Shown: in pieces, positions 8,408 through 15,633 of the stretch | Layout: the number at the start of each line of letters is the position of its first letter | Numbering within the stretch: the stretch's first letter is position 1 | Assembly: GCA_964534845.1 (NCBI GenBank) | Contig: CAZHPV010000040.1 | Span: forward strand, 1 to 23,716 | DNA from: CALCKU01 sp964534845 | Lineage (GTDB): Bacteria > Pseudomonadota > Alphaproteobacteria > Caulobacterales > Maricaulaceae | Length of the DNA: 23,716 nucleotides | Direction: 5' to 3' | Notes under the pieces: generated by a model | Told to the model about the DNA's origin: nothing | Database searches by the model: none | What the model saw: only the letters and a program-made list of their open reading frames with translations | Program-made: the position numbers and the translations under genes

Positions 8408-10018
8408 ATGTTATATTTCTCCAAGTGGAAAACGATACTGATTTTGGCGGGTATATGTCTTGGTTTCTTATTGGCCATGCCAAATGTCATTCCCGAGAAA
8501 CACCGCGCAAATATGCCTGCGCCCTTACAACGTACCTTAAATCTGGGTCTCGATTTGCAAGGCGGGGCGCATATGTTGCTGGAAGTGGATGTATCGAGTG
8601 TGCTGGCTCAGGCCTTGGAAAATGAGCGTGAAACTATCAGGCAAGCTTTTAGCGAAGCCGGACGTATTCGGACCGATTATTTACGGGTCGAAGATAATGC
8701 CGTGATTGGTAAAATACGTAAAGCCGATGATATTACACCGGCTTTCAAAGCCTTGGATGAGACATCGACTGCGATTGACCCGTCGGCATTGAATTCTGGT
8801 AAGACGACAAAAATAGAGCGTACGAGTGACAGCACATTTCGGGTTACGATTACATCCGATAATATTGACGCGATCAAGAAGCGCACAATCGCCCAATCTA
8901 TCGAGGTTTTACGTAAACGTATTGACCCGACGGGTACGACCGAAATGACATTGGCGCGTGAAGGCGAAGACCGTATTCTCCTACAGGTTCCAGGAGCAAA
9001 AAACGTTGATGATATTAAGAGCCGGATTAACAAAACTGCCAATCTAAGCTTTCACATGGTGCGCGCGGAAAGTAATTCCGAAGCCGCTATGCGCTTGGCG
9101 CAAGAGGGGAAATTACCGCCCGGTGCCGCCTTTTATAAAGAACAGCGCGGCGGGGCTTTGATTGTTGAACGGCGAACCAAAATTACGGGGGAGTGTTTGA
9201 AATCTGCCAGTGAGGGGCTTCATCCCACGGGTAATTATCCCATCGTGAATTTTAGTTTCAATATCAGATGTGCGCAGATTTTCGGCGATCTGACCTCGAA
9301 AAATGTTGGTCGGCGGTTTGCCGTGGTACTTGATGAGGAAATCATCACTGCGCCCAATATTAATTCTCCTATTACTGGCGGGTCAGGATTTATCGAGGGT
9401 AGTTTCACAATTGAAAGTGCACGAGAGCTTGCCTTGCTTCTAAATGCGGGGGCTTTGCCAGCTAAATTGGTAATTGTCGAAGAACGCACGGTCGGTGCGG
9501 AGCTAGGGCAAGACGCCATTAATGCAGGTAAAATCGCGTCGATAATCGGACTTATCGGTGTTGGGGTATTTATGTTCCTGTCTTACGGTCTAAGGTTTGG
9601 GTCGATAGCCAATATGGCACTCTTTACCAATATCGTCCTGATCGCCGCCGCCCTGTCATTAATGGGCGCGACACTCACCTTGCCGGGTATTGCGGGGATT
9701 ATCCTCACCATTGGTATGGCGGTGGATGCGAATGTTTTGATCTTCGAGCGTATCCGGGAGGAAACCCATATTGGCCGTCCGCCTGTTAATGCCATAGAAA
9801 CAGGCTATAGACGCTCACTGGCGCCTATTCTGGATGCTAATATTACGACGCTGATTGCAGCGGTAACGCTTTACTTTGTCGGTTCAGGCCCGATTAGAGG
9901 ATTTGCGGTGACCTTGGCGATTGGTATCGTTATGTCTGTTTTCACCGCCATTGTTTTTGCTCGTCTTTTGACAGCGACATGGTTGCGGGGAACCCGCCCG
10001 AAAACCTTGCCTATTTAA
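8408..10018 (+). CDS. secD: Protein translocase subunit SecD
   Basis: SecD, with SecF, uses the proton motive force to pull secreted proteins out of the SecYEG channel on the periplasmic side. The 536-residue protein begins with a membrane helix (about 9-25), followed by the large periplasmic domain opening with LNLGLDLQGGAHMLLEVD (44-61). The P1 head is in the middle. Five membrane helices close the protein and include the RND-type signature GMAVDANVLIFERIREE near 436-452. An AAAGGA ribosome-binding site lies before the ATG. secF follows after 47 bases as a separate gene rather than a SecDF fusion. Confidence 0.97.
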   Translation: MLYFSKWKTILILAGICLGFLLAMPNVIPEKHRANMPAPLQRTLNLGLDLQGGAHMLLEVDVSSVLAQALENERETIRQAFSEAGRIRTDYLRVEDNAVIGKIRKADDITPAFKALDETSTAIDPSALNSGKTTKIERTSDSTFRVTITSDNIDAIKKRTIAQSIEVLRKRIDPTGTTEMTLAREGEDRILLQVPGAKNVDDIKSRINKTANLSFHMVRAESNSEAAMRLAQEGKLPPGAAFYKEQRGGALIVERRTKITGECLKSASEGLHPTGNYPIVNFSFNIRCAQIFGDLTSKNVGRRFAVVLDEEIITAPNINSPITGGSGFIEGSFTIESARELALLLNAGALPAKLVIVEERTVGAELGQDAINAGKIASIIGLIGVGVFMFLSYGLRFGSIANMALFTNIVLIAAALSLMGATLTLPGIAGIILTIGMAVDANVLIFERIREETHIGRPPVNAIETGYRRSLAPILDANITTLIAAVTLYFVGSGPIRGFAVTLAIGIVMSVFTAIVFARLLTATWLRGTRPKTLPI

Positions 10019-10065
10019 AGCCCGTTTCGTTCCGTGCTAATTGAGAAAGATAGAAAGCCTAGATC

Positions 10066-11040
10066 ATGAAAGATATTTCTCTTGTTCGTCTTTTGCCGAT
10101 GGAACCTAAAGTTCCTTTTATCTCTCTGCGCAAGATTGCGGCGGTTTTGTCTATCCTCGCACTGATTGCCTCGGTCTTTTTGTTTTCAACGCGCAATCTG
10201 AATTACGGCATTGATTTTACCGGTGGCACAGTTTTGGAAATAGATACGGGCGCGGCGCCTGAGCTTGATAAAATCAGACCTTTGCTGAACGGTTTGGGTA
10301 TGGGGGATATGGCTTTGCAAAATATCCGTCCGCCACTGGATTCAACCGTTGATCATGATTTTGTTCGTATAACCATTCCCTTACAGCCTGAAACGGAAGA
10401 GGACGGTGCGGCGACGCAGCAAATCGCACTTGAGAGAGTCAAGGAGACATTACGCACGGAGGTGAGTGATTTTACCGTGCGAAATCAGGGCGTGGTGGGT
10501 TCCAAAGTCTCGGGCGAATTACGCGAAAAGGGTATTCTTGCTATTGTGCTCGCGCTCGGCATGGTGCTGCTCTATATCTGGTTTAGGTTTGAGTGGCAGT
10601 TCGCTGTCGGCGCGGTCTTAGCGCTCTTCCATGATGTTTTACTCACCATTGGTGTGTTCTCGCTGACCCAGCTTGAGTTTAACCTCTCAATCATTGCAGC
10701 GATTTTGACGATTGTGGGCTATTCGCTTAATGATACCGTGATTGTGTATGACCGTATTCGGGAGAACTTGCGCAAATATAAGAAAATGCCGCTGCCGGAC
10801 GTGTTAAACCTCTCGATTAATGACACGCTCTCACGTACAATCCTGACCTCCATGACGACATTGCTCGCGCTTGTCGCGCTCTATATACTTGGCGGTGAAG
10901 GCCTGCGCGGCTTCTCCTTCGCGATGATCTGGGGCGTGTTTGTCGGAACCTATTCCTCAATCTTCGTGGCCTCACCACTCTTACTGCTGCTCAAGCTGCG
11001 CCGCGGCGTAAATACGGGTAATGAAGAGGCGGTGGTTTAG
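10066..11040 (+). CDS. secF: Protein translocase subunit SecF
   Basis: Partner of SecD in proton-driven protein translocation. The 324-residue protein has an N-terminal helix (about 25-43), the conserved NYGIDFTGGTVLEID near residues 45-60, a periplasmic domain, then five helices. The RND signature SLNDTVIVYDRIRENLRK lies near 221-238. The stop is only 17 bases from the end of the convergent sodX gene, and no terminator fits in that gap. The nearest terminator for this operon lies inside sodX at 11251-11279. Confidence 0.97.
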   Translation: MKDISLVRLLPMEPKVPFISLRKIAAVLSILALIASVFLFSTRNLNYGIDFTGGTVLEIDTGAAPELDKIRPLLNGLGMGDMALQNIRPPLDSTVDHDFVRITIPLQPETEEDGAATQQIALERVKETLRTEVSDFTVRNQGVVGSKVSGELREKGILAIVLALGMVLLYIWFRFEWQFAVGAVLALFHDVLLTIGVFSLTQLEFNLSIIAAILTIVGYSLNDTVIVYDRIRENLRKYKKMPLPDVLNLSINDTLSRTILTSMTTLLALVALYILGGEGLRGFSFAMIWGVFVGTYSSIFVASPLLLLLKLRRGVNTGNEEAVV

Positions 11041-11057
11041 TGGGGCGATTTAGGGTT

Positions 11058-11351
11058 TCACAACCACCTAATCTTCCCTCGCCCAATATGCAGGAAAGCC
11101 CGCCCGACAATCCGGTCTTTTGTAACGCGGCCTAAAAGCGCGCCCGAATTTGAGGCTTTATTGTCACCGCTAAAGTGAAAATAGTCGCCGTCAATCTCTG
11201 TCAGGCGTTTGACGATCAGGCCGAGATCCATATGGTCGATGGTATAAATAAACCCCGCACGCGGCGTGCGGGGTTTTTTGGTAAGGATATAATTGCCGTC
11301 TTCTAAGGTGGGCGACATGCTCGCACCTTGGATTTTGACGAGTTTAAACAC
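11058..11351 (-). CDS. sodX: Nickel-type superoxide dismutase maturation protease (S26 family)
   Basis: SodX-type proteases are thought to remove the leader of the nickel SOD precursor, exposing the N-terminal histidine that ligates nickel. The 97-residue product has the signal-peptidase layout: GASMSPTLEDG (9-19) with nucleophile Ser11, Lys48 in VKRL as the general base, and the SGDN box at 61-64. There is no membrane anchor, in keeping with a soluble processing enzyme. The start is a GTG two bases after the sodN stop, so it is co-translated with its presumed substrate. A perfect terminator-like hairpin falls in codons for about residues 25-34. Function is assigned from family plus neighbour; the S26 motif alone would not specify the substrate. 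Confidence 0.85.
   Translation of the reverse strand: MFKLVKIQGASMSPTLEDGNYILTKKPRTPRAGFIYTIDHMDLGLIVKRLTEIDGDYFHFSGDNKASNSGALLGRVTKDRIVGRAFLHIGRGKIRWL
11251..11279 (+). terminator. Intrinsic terminator, probably for yajC-secDF, embedded in sodX
   Basis: AACCCCGCAC (11251-11260) and GTGCGGGGTT (11266-11275) form a perfect 10-base-pair stem around a 5-base loop. It is followed on the + strand by a run of T through 11279, a textbook Rho-independent terminator about 210 bases past the secF stop. Read on the minus strand, the hairpin is followed by a T-rich stretch (TTTATTTAT), so it could also act on the sodN-sodX transcript. Confidence 0.75.
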
Positions 11352-11353
11352 GC

Positions 11354-11845
11354 CTAGAGAGCGGGGATGACAACATCCACATTCGGGGCATAGGGACAGG
11401 GCGCGGTTTTGGTCTTAATGTCTTTCATGTCCCAGAACATTTCTGAAAACTCATTGCAGAGCGCAACAAGCTTTTCGCCGTCCTCTCGGTGCAAGTCCTG
11501 CTTACAAGCAGACCCTGCCACCATGATAGAATGCGCCAGTGCATGGGCGTTGGGATGTTTTTTAAGTTTGTCACCCTTCATAAAGTCGCCCCAAATGATG
11601 CGGACTTCGTGCTTGGTGAGTTCGGCTTGTTTTTCTTTTTCAGCCGTATTACGGGCGACCTGCATGGCAAAGCCTGTTTCAGATAAGCCCTTATCTTTAA
11701 GGCCCAATAAAATGTCGATCTGACGCAGAGTAGAGACAGCGTGATACATAACGGTGCGGGCATCATAAATGCCGCACGGAATGTCACAATGCGCCTGCGC
11801 GGTTTCGATATGACTATCTGTTTTGGATAAGAGTGTGTGTAACAT
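11354..11845 (-). CDS. sodN: Nickel superoxide dismutase precursor
   Basis: Nickel SOD converts superoxide to oxygen and hydrogen peroxide. The start at 11845 has an AGGAG ribosome-binding site that overlaps the stop of the gene before it. The 163-residue precursor has an 18-residue leader ending TAQA, then the nickel hook HCDIPCGIY (19-27), in which His19 becomes residue 1 of the mature enzyme and Cys20 and Cys24 ligate nickel. The remainder is the expected four-helix bundle of about 145 residues, slightly longer than in Streptomyces. The protease gene follows immediately. Nickel SOD is scattered among marine bacteria, and its presence suggests use of nickel in place of iron or manganese for superoxide defence. 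Confidence 0.95.
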   Translation of the reverse strand: MLHTLLSKTDSHIETAQAHCDIPCGIYDARTVMYHAVSTLRQIDILLGLKDKGLSETGFAMQVARNTAEKEKQAELTKHEVRIIWGDFMKGDKLKKHPNAHALAHSIMVAGSACKQDLHREDGEKLVALCNEFSEMFWDMKDIKTKTAPCPYAPNVDVVIPAL

Positions 11846-11855
11846 GTTATCTCTC

Positions 11856-12056
11856 CTAAGCACGTTTGCGGTAAAATCTAACGACGAGCCCGAGGCCTAC
11901 CAGTCCGGCAATGACGGCAAAAAGGCTATGGCTTGGACTTGTAAGCCAATGTCCAATAGCTGTTACAAAGCTAAAGCTATGCTCGCCATTATGTGCAAAG
12001 GCGGGAGCCGCTACGGAGGCGGCCATTAAGCCGCCGATAATTCTTAGAGTTTTCAT
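11856..12056 (-). CDS. Small exported His-containing membrane peptide, first gene of the Ni-SOD operon
   Basis: I do not recognise a named family. The start at 12056 is preceded by AGGACC; a longer upstream reading is possible but lacks the signal-peptide start. The 66-residue product has a clean signal peptide (1-21, ending APAFA). The predicted mature chain therefore begins HNGEH, giving an N-terminal histidine and a second histidine at position 5, with two more at mature positions 15 and 22. One membrane helix (about 44-60) and a basic tail (RFYRKRA) follow. The early His cluster after the signal peptide recalls HupE/UreJ-type nickel permeases, but the protein is far too short to be one. 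The gene is ten bases upstream of sodN and shares its ribosome-binding region, so a role in nickel supply or envelope metal binding is inferred. Confidence 0.7.
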   Translation of the reverse strand: MKTLRIIGGLMAASVAAPAFAHNGEHSFSFVTAIGHWLTSPSHSLFAVIAGLVGLGLVVRFYRKRA

Positions 12057-12109
12057 TATAGGTCCTTTTTTTAATGTGAAGACTGACTGGAGTTTACGTC
12101 GATAAAGTT

Positions 12110-12138
12110 TTGACCGCAAGCGGGACAGCCCCTAAAGA
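12110..12138 (+). promoter_or_regulatory. Candidate promoter for the NDUFAF6-like gene
   Basis: TTGACC at 12110-12115 and TAAAGA at 12133-12138 are spaced by 17 bases and end 36 bases before the start of the next + strand gene. The 118-base gap (12057-12174) must also contain the minus-strand promoter of the sodN operon, for which no clear match was found. Confidence 0.3.
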
Positions 12139-12174
12139 CGGGGATAGAGCAAAGAGAACGATTGTTAACCCCGC

Positions 12175-12927
12175 ATGTTACCCCAAACTGTCATATCCAA
12201 TCTTAAAAAGGTTGATCCAGATCGCTACAGATCTGCGCTTTTTGCGGAAAAGCTCTATCGGGACAGACTTAACGTGCTTTACGCTTTTCATTACGAACTC
12301 GCTAAAGTGCCGGAACTTGTATCGGAGCCGATGATCGGTGCGATACGCTATCAATGGTGGCGTGATGCTATAGAGGAGATTTATAGCGGCAAGGCGGTTC
12401 GGGCACATGAAATTTCTACACCCTTATCAGAGATGCTGCGCGAGACAGCCATATCCCGTTTCTGGGTGGATCGTCTGATTGAGGGTCGGGAACGAGATAT
12501 TGATCCCAGACCTTTTGAAAATATAGAGGATGCGCGCGAATATTGTCGCCAAACGTCAGGTGTTTTATTGCAAATAGCCATTAAACTCACAGGGGGTGAC
12601 CCCGGCAATGCGAGCGAGAAATTGGGTGAGGCTTGGGGGCTAACAGGTCTTGCCCGTGCTTGGGGCTATTATCATCAGAGTATGTTAAGTCAGCTGGAAT
12701 TTAGCGAGATTTGTGATGCGGCAGCAAAGACCCATAAAGAGGCTCAGATAGAGTTAGGCAAAATCCCGCCCCATATGATGCCCGCTCTGGCTTATACGGC
12801 TCTGGTACCAAAATATTTGAGACGATTAATGAGAGCGGCGCATGAGCCGGAAACACAGCTAGTGTCTTACACGCCCTTACTAAAACAATTTCGTCTTTTA
12901 GGTGCCGTAATGACGGGGCGGCTCTAA
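12175..12927 (+). CDS. Squalene/phytoene synthase-fold protein, NDUFAF6-like (probably non-enzymatic)
   Basis: The 250-residue protein has the fold signature of trans-isoprenyl diphosphate synthases: DPDRYRSALFAEKLYRDRL (14-32) and GAIRYQWWRDAIEEIYSG (55-72), then CRQTSGVLLQI (124-134) and WGLTGLARAW (154-163). The aspartate-rich magnesium sites of true squalene or phytoene synthases are missing; the first one reads AFHYELAKVPEL. Alphaproteobacterial proteins of this type resemble mitochondrial NDUFAF6, a complex I assembly factor, and are commonly found near secDF. A role in respiratory complex assembly is inferred from that family and is not shown by the sequence. There is no strong ribosome-binding site before the ATG. 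Confidence 0.82.
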   Translation: MLPQTVISNLKKVDPDRYRSALFAEKLYRDRLNVLYAFHYELAKVPELVSEPMIGAIRYQWWRDAIEEIYSGKAVRAHEISTPLSEMLRETAISRFWVDRLIEGRERDIDPRPFENIEDAREYCRQTSGVLLQIAIKLTGGDPGNASEKLGEAWGLTGLARAWGYYHQSMLSQLEFSEICDAAAKTHKEAQIELGKIPPHMMPALAYTALVPKYLRRLMRAAHEPETQLVSYTPLLKQFRLLGAVMTGRL

Positions 12928-12964
12928 CGATTATAAGGCTTGGTCTTGGTTTGGGTGCTTATCC

Positions 12965-12993
12965 TTGACGGGTTTATAAACAGGCTCTCGAAT
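12965..12993 (+). promoter_or_regulatory. Weak candidate promoter for the mtoX operon
   Basis: TTGACG at 12965-12970 and TCGAAT at 12988-12993 are spaced by 17 bases, in the 188-base gap upstream of mtoX. The -10 match is poor. Confidence 0.22.
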
Positions 12994-13038
12994 AATTTAT
13001 TTGCGCCTCTCTGCGATTGCGGCTTTAATAGATTACAT

Positions 13039-13108
13039 TAAAATAGGGTAGGGTGCCGTTTCCCGGGGGAATGATCTGGGTAAAGCAGCTAAAACCCATA
13101 AAATAGGG
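13039..13108 (+). repeat. Pair of 10-base direct repeats upstream of mtoX
   Basis: TAAAATAGGG occurs at 13039-13048 and again at 13099-13108, exactly 60 bases apart. The second copy overlaps the ribosome-binding region of mtoX (start at 13116). They could be regulator half-sites; chance cannot be excluded. Confidence 0.4.
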
Positions 13109-13115
13109 AAAAGTC

Positions 13116-14483
13116 ATGTCATCAGAACAAGAAACATGTTGTGCCGGTCCGGGTTATGCCTCTCCACAGGATGCGATAAAGGCACCCAAAGAGAAATTGG
13201 TTTATACAATTTGTATTTATACGGGAACGGGCATAGAAAAACCGGATTACCTTGCCACTATTGATGTTGATGAAGACAGTGCAAGCTATGGGCAAGTCAT
13301 AGCCCGCACGGAAGTCCCTATATTAGGAGATGAGTTGCATCATATGGGCTGGAATGCCTGTTCCTCATGCCACTCGGACAGTAATATGTCGCGTAAATAT
13401 CTGATTGTACCTGGTGTGCGGACTTCGAATTTTTATATTATCGATACGGCAACTGATCCGCGTAATCCGACGCTTTCCAAGACGATTGACGGCGAGGAGG
13501 TTAAGCGCAAAACAAATCTTTCTGCGCCCCATACAGTGCATTGTCTGGGTTCCGAAATTATTGTCTCAATGCTAGGCGATGCGGACGGAAATGCGCCGGG
13601 TGGATTTTTGCATCTGGATAAGGATTTCAATATTGTCGGGCGATGGGAAAATGACATTACCGGCATGAAGTTTAACTATGACTTCTGGTATCAGCCACGC
13701 CATAATATGATGGTCTCAACAGAATGGGCCGCGCCAAATACATTTATGCCGGGTTTTGATCTGGAAGATGTGGGTAATGGCAAATATGGTTCGCAAATCC
13801 ATTTTTGGGATTTTGAAAACAGATCGATTGAGAAGACAGTCGATTTGGGTGAAGAGGGCATGATCCCGCTTGAAGTACGCTTCCACCACGATCCTGACAG
13901 TACGCATGGATTTGTCGGGGCGACCCTCTCGTCAAATATTTTCCATTGGTATAAAACCGATGACGGGGAACTTAAGATAGAAAAGGTGATTGATGTTGAT
14001 CCGATAGATGTAGAGAGCTTCCCTGTTCCAATGCCGGGATTGATTACGGACATTCTTGTTTCTATGGATGATAAATATTTATATTTTTCCAATTGGTTGC
14101 ACGGCGATTTGCGGCAATATGATATTTCTGACCCTTCCAATCCTGTTTTGACTGGGCAAGTCTGGCTTGGTGGATTGCTGGGTAAGGCACCGGAAGTAAA
14201 TGGGCATGCCTTGCACGGTGGTCCGCAAATGATCCAACTGTCACTGGATGGCAAGCGGCTCTATGTGACGACATCTTTGTTTTCGACATGGGATAATCAG
14301 TTTTACCCCGATATGAAAACCAAAGGTGGAGCGATGGTCATTGTTGATTGTGATATTGAAAATGGCGGCATGAGCTTAAATCCTGATTTTTTTGTGGATT
14401 TCGGAAAAGAGCCTCACGGGCCAGCGCGTGCGCATGAAACCCGATATCCGGGCGGGGATTGCTCCTCTGATATCTGGATCTAG
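13116..14483 (+). CDS. mtoX: Selenium-binding protein / methanethiol oxidase (SBP56 family)
   Basis: This family includes human SELENBP1 and bacterial MtoX, copper-dependent enzymes that oxidise methanethiol to formaldehyde, hydrogen sulfide and hydrogen peroxide. The 455-residue protein is full length and collinear with the animal protein. Key stretches are CCAGPGYASP (8-17), HHMGWNACSSCHSD (75-88), HTVHCL (139-144), YDFWYQPRHNMMVSTEWAAPN (188-208, the conserved core), NWLHGDLRQYDISDPSNP (326-343), and the C-terminal RYPGGDCSSDIWI. The histidines in these segments are the likely copper ligands. No signal peptide is visible, although the Hyphomicrobium enzyme is reported as periplasmic. A ferredoxin and a DUF2182 protein follow in the same operon. 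In marine bacteria, methanethiol comes mainly from dimethylsulfoniopropionate breakdown. Confidence 0.92.
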   Translation: MSSEQETCCAGPGYASPQDAIKAPKEKLVYTICIYTGTGIEKPDYLATIDVDEDSASYGQVIARTEVPILGDELHHMGWNACSSCHSDSNMSRKYLIVPGVRTSNFYIIDTATDPRNPTLSKTIDGEEVKRKTNLSAPHTVHCLGSEIIVSMLGDADGNAPGGFLHLDKDFNIVGRWENDITGMKFNYDFWYQPRHNMMVSTEWAAPNTFMPGFDLEDVGNGKYGSQIHFWDFENRSIEKTVDLGEEGMIPLEVRFHHDPDSTHGFVGATLSSNIFHWYKTDDGELKIEKVIDVDPIDVESFPVPMPGLITDILVSMDDKYLYFSNWLHGDLRQYDISDPSNPVLTGQVWLGGLLGKAPEVNGHALHGGPQMIQLSLDGKRLYVTTSLFSTWDNQFYPDMKTKGGAMVIVDCDIENGGMSLNPDFFVDFGKEPHGPARAHETRYPGGDCSSDIWI

Positions 14484-14493
14484 ATACTGATTC

Positions 14494-14838
14494 GTGAAAC
14501 ATAAGATCACGCTTAGAAATCGCGGCGCCCAGAGCTTTGAAGCGGGGGCTGATGAGGCTATTATCGATGCCGCCGAGAGGAACGGGTTTGTCTTACCGAT
14601 AGCGTGCCGCTATGGGGGCTGCATTAGCTGTGCGGCTAAATTGATTGACGGCAAAGTCAAGCAGCCCAATGCCACAGCGATAAATAAGCGCCAATCCCAA
14701 TTAGGATATATTTTACTTTGCGTCGCCAGAGCCAAGACCGACTGTGTTTTGGAGGTCGGCGTCGAAAGCCATGACAGCCTATATGTGAATCCCTTTTCTG
14801 TTGCCCCGCCACATAAGTCTAAAGTGTCCACGCCATGA
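14494..14838 (+). CDS. Plant-type 2Fe-2S ferredoxin
   Basis: Small electron-transfer protein of 114 residues, starting at a GTG ten bases after the mtoX stop. The cluster ligands are Cys38, Cys43 and Cys46 in ACRYGGCISCAAKL plus Cys76 in YILLCVARA, the plant/cyanobacterial ferredoxin pattern. The last 20 residues are Pro/Ser/Lys-rich and probably flexible. The stop overlaps the start of the DUF2182 gene (ATGA). Its redox partner is not named by the sequence; the operon suggests the methanethiol oxidase or a sulfur/formaldehyde-handling enzyme encoded elsewhere. Confidence 0.9.
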   Translation: MKHKITLRNRGAQSFEAGADEAIIDAAERNGFVLPIACRYGGCISCAAKLIDGKVKQPNATAINKRQSQLGYILLCVARAKTDCVLEVGVESHDSLYVNPFSVAPPHKSKVSTP

Positions 14839-15605
14839 TCTTGAATGTGAACATGTCAAAATGGGGAATTAGGCCTCGACCTGCTATTGTCGTGGTTAGT
14901 CTCATTATACTGGGATGGGCATTACTCTGTCTGTCGGTTTTTGATATGCTCCTGCGCGGCGTAGCCGTTAATGCCGGGCCGGGGATGGGCGTTTTTTCTA
15001 ACATTTCCCCCATTCGGCTTTCCGATATTTTAGGGCAGGCCTATAAGTTCTCGATTTGCACGCAGGTGAGTGGTCAGTGGGGCATGGTTGATTTTTTCAA
15101 ATCCTATCTCATGTGGGGCACAATGATTTTGGCGATGATGGTGCCGACACTCCTCTCTGGCAATCGACATCCTCCCAAATCCCTGCATTTTATATCCGGA
15201 TATATACTGGTCTGGAGTATTGGCAGTGTCTTTGCTGTGATTTTACAATGGCTATTTCATATAAATGCCGCGCTGGACACGCATATGGTTTCGCAATCCT
15301 CCATGCTTAATGCACTCATTCTTTTCGGCGTCGGAATATTTCAACTCAGCCCGTTAAAGCAAAAACAATTAACGGCCTGCCGGCATACAACGCCCGATGG
15401 TTCAGGCTGGCAAGCGGGTTTAAACTGCCTAGCCTGTTGCGGCCCGCTCATGATGGTGATGTTTGTTTTCGGGCTTATGAATGTGGTTATGATGGCGGCT
15501 TTGACAGTCTTCATGCTGATGGAACGCGCAACAAAGCCCGGTTATACTTTAGTAAAATTATCCGGTCTTGCTTTTATTGCGATGGGCTTTTTAAGCCTCT
15601 CATAA
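14835..15605 (+). CDS. DUF2182 predicted metal-binding integral membrane protein
   Basis: The 256-residue protein has about six or seven membrane helices. It carries the family signatures LMWGTMILAMMVPT (92-105), SGYILVWSIGSV (121-132), FQLSPLKQKQLTACR (169-183) and CLACCGPLMMVMFVFGLMN (198-216). The Met-rich helices and the Cys cluster at 198, 201 and 202 give it the look of a soft-metal (copper-type) membrane protein; the family is annotated only as a predicted metal-binding membrane protein. The start overlaps the ferredoxin stop, so it is certainly co-translated. A role in copper supply to the methanethiol oxidase is inferred from context. Confidence 0.85.
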   Translation: MILNVNMSKWGIRPRPAIVVVSLIILGWALLCLSVFDMLLRGVAVNAGPGMGVFSNISPIRLSDILGQAYKFSICTQVSGQWGMVDFFKSYLMWGTMILAMMVPTLLSGNRHPPKSLHFISGYILVWSIGSVFAVILQWLFHINAALDTHMVSQSSMLNALILFGVGIFQLSPLKQKQLTACRHTTPDGSGWQAGLNCLACCGPLMMVMFVFGLMNVVMMAALTVFMLMERATKPGYTLVKLSGLAFIAMGFLSLS

Positions 15606-15633
15606 ATTGATTCCTACGGGCGCGGTCGGCCCA

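Noticed and set aside
12110..12334. 74-residue + strand reading frame overlapping the sod/NDUFAF6-like intergenic region
   Set aside because: It runs out of frame through the well-supported squalene-synthase-fold gene and its product has no recognisable feature.
13691..14254. 187-residue minus-strand reading frame inside mtoX
   Set aside because: It is the antisense shadow of a strongly conserved protein; its Ser/Pro/Thr-rich content is typical of such shadows.
13116..14483. Selenocysteine in the selenium-binding protein
   Set aside because: There is no in-frame TGA or SECIS-like element; the name refers to bound selenium at a cysteine in the animal protein.
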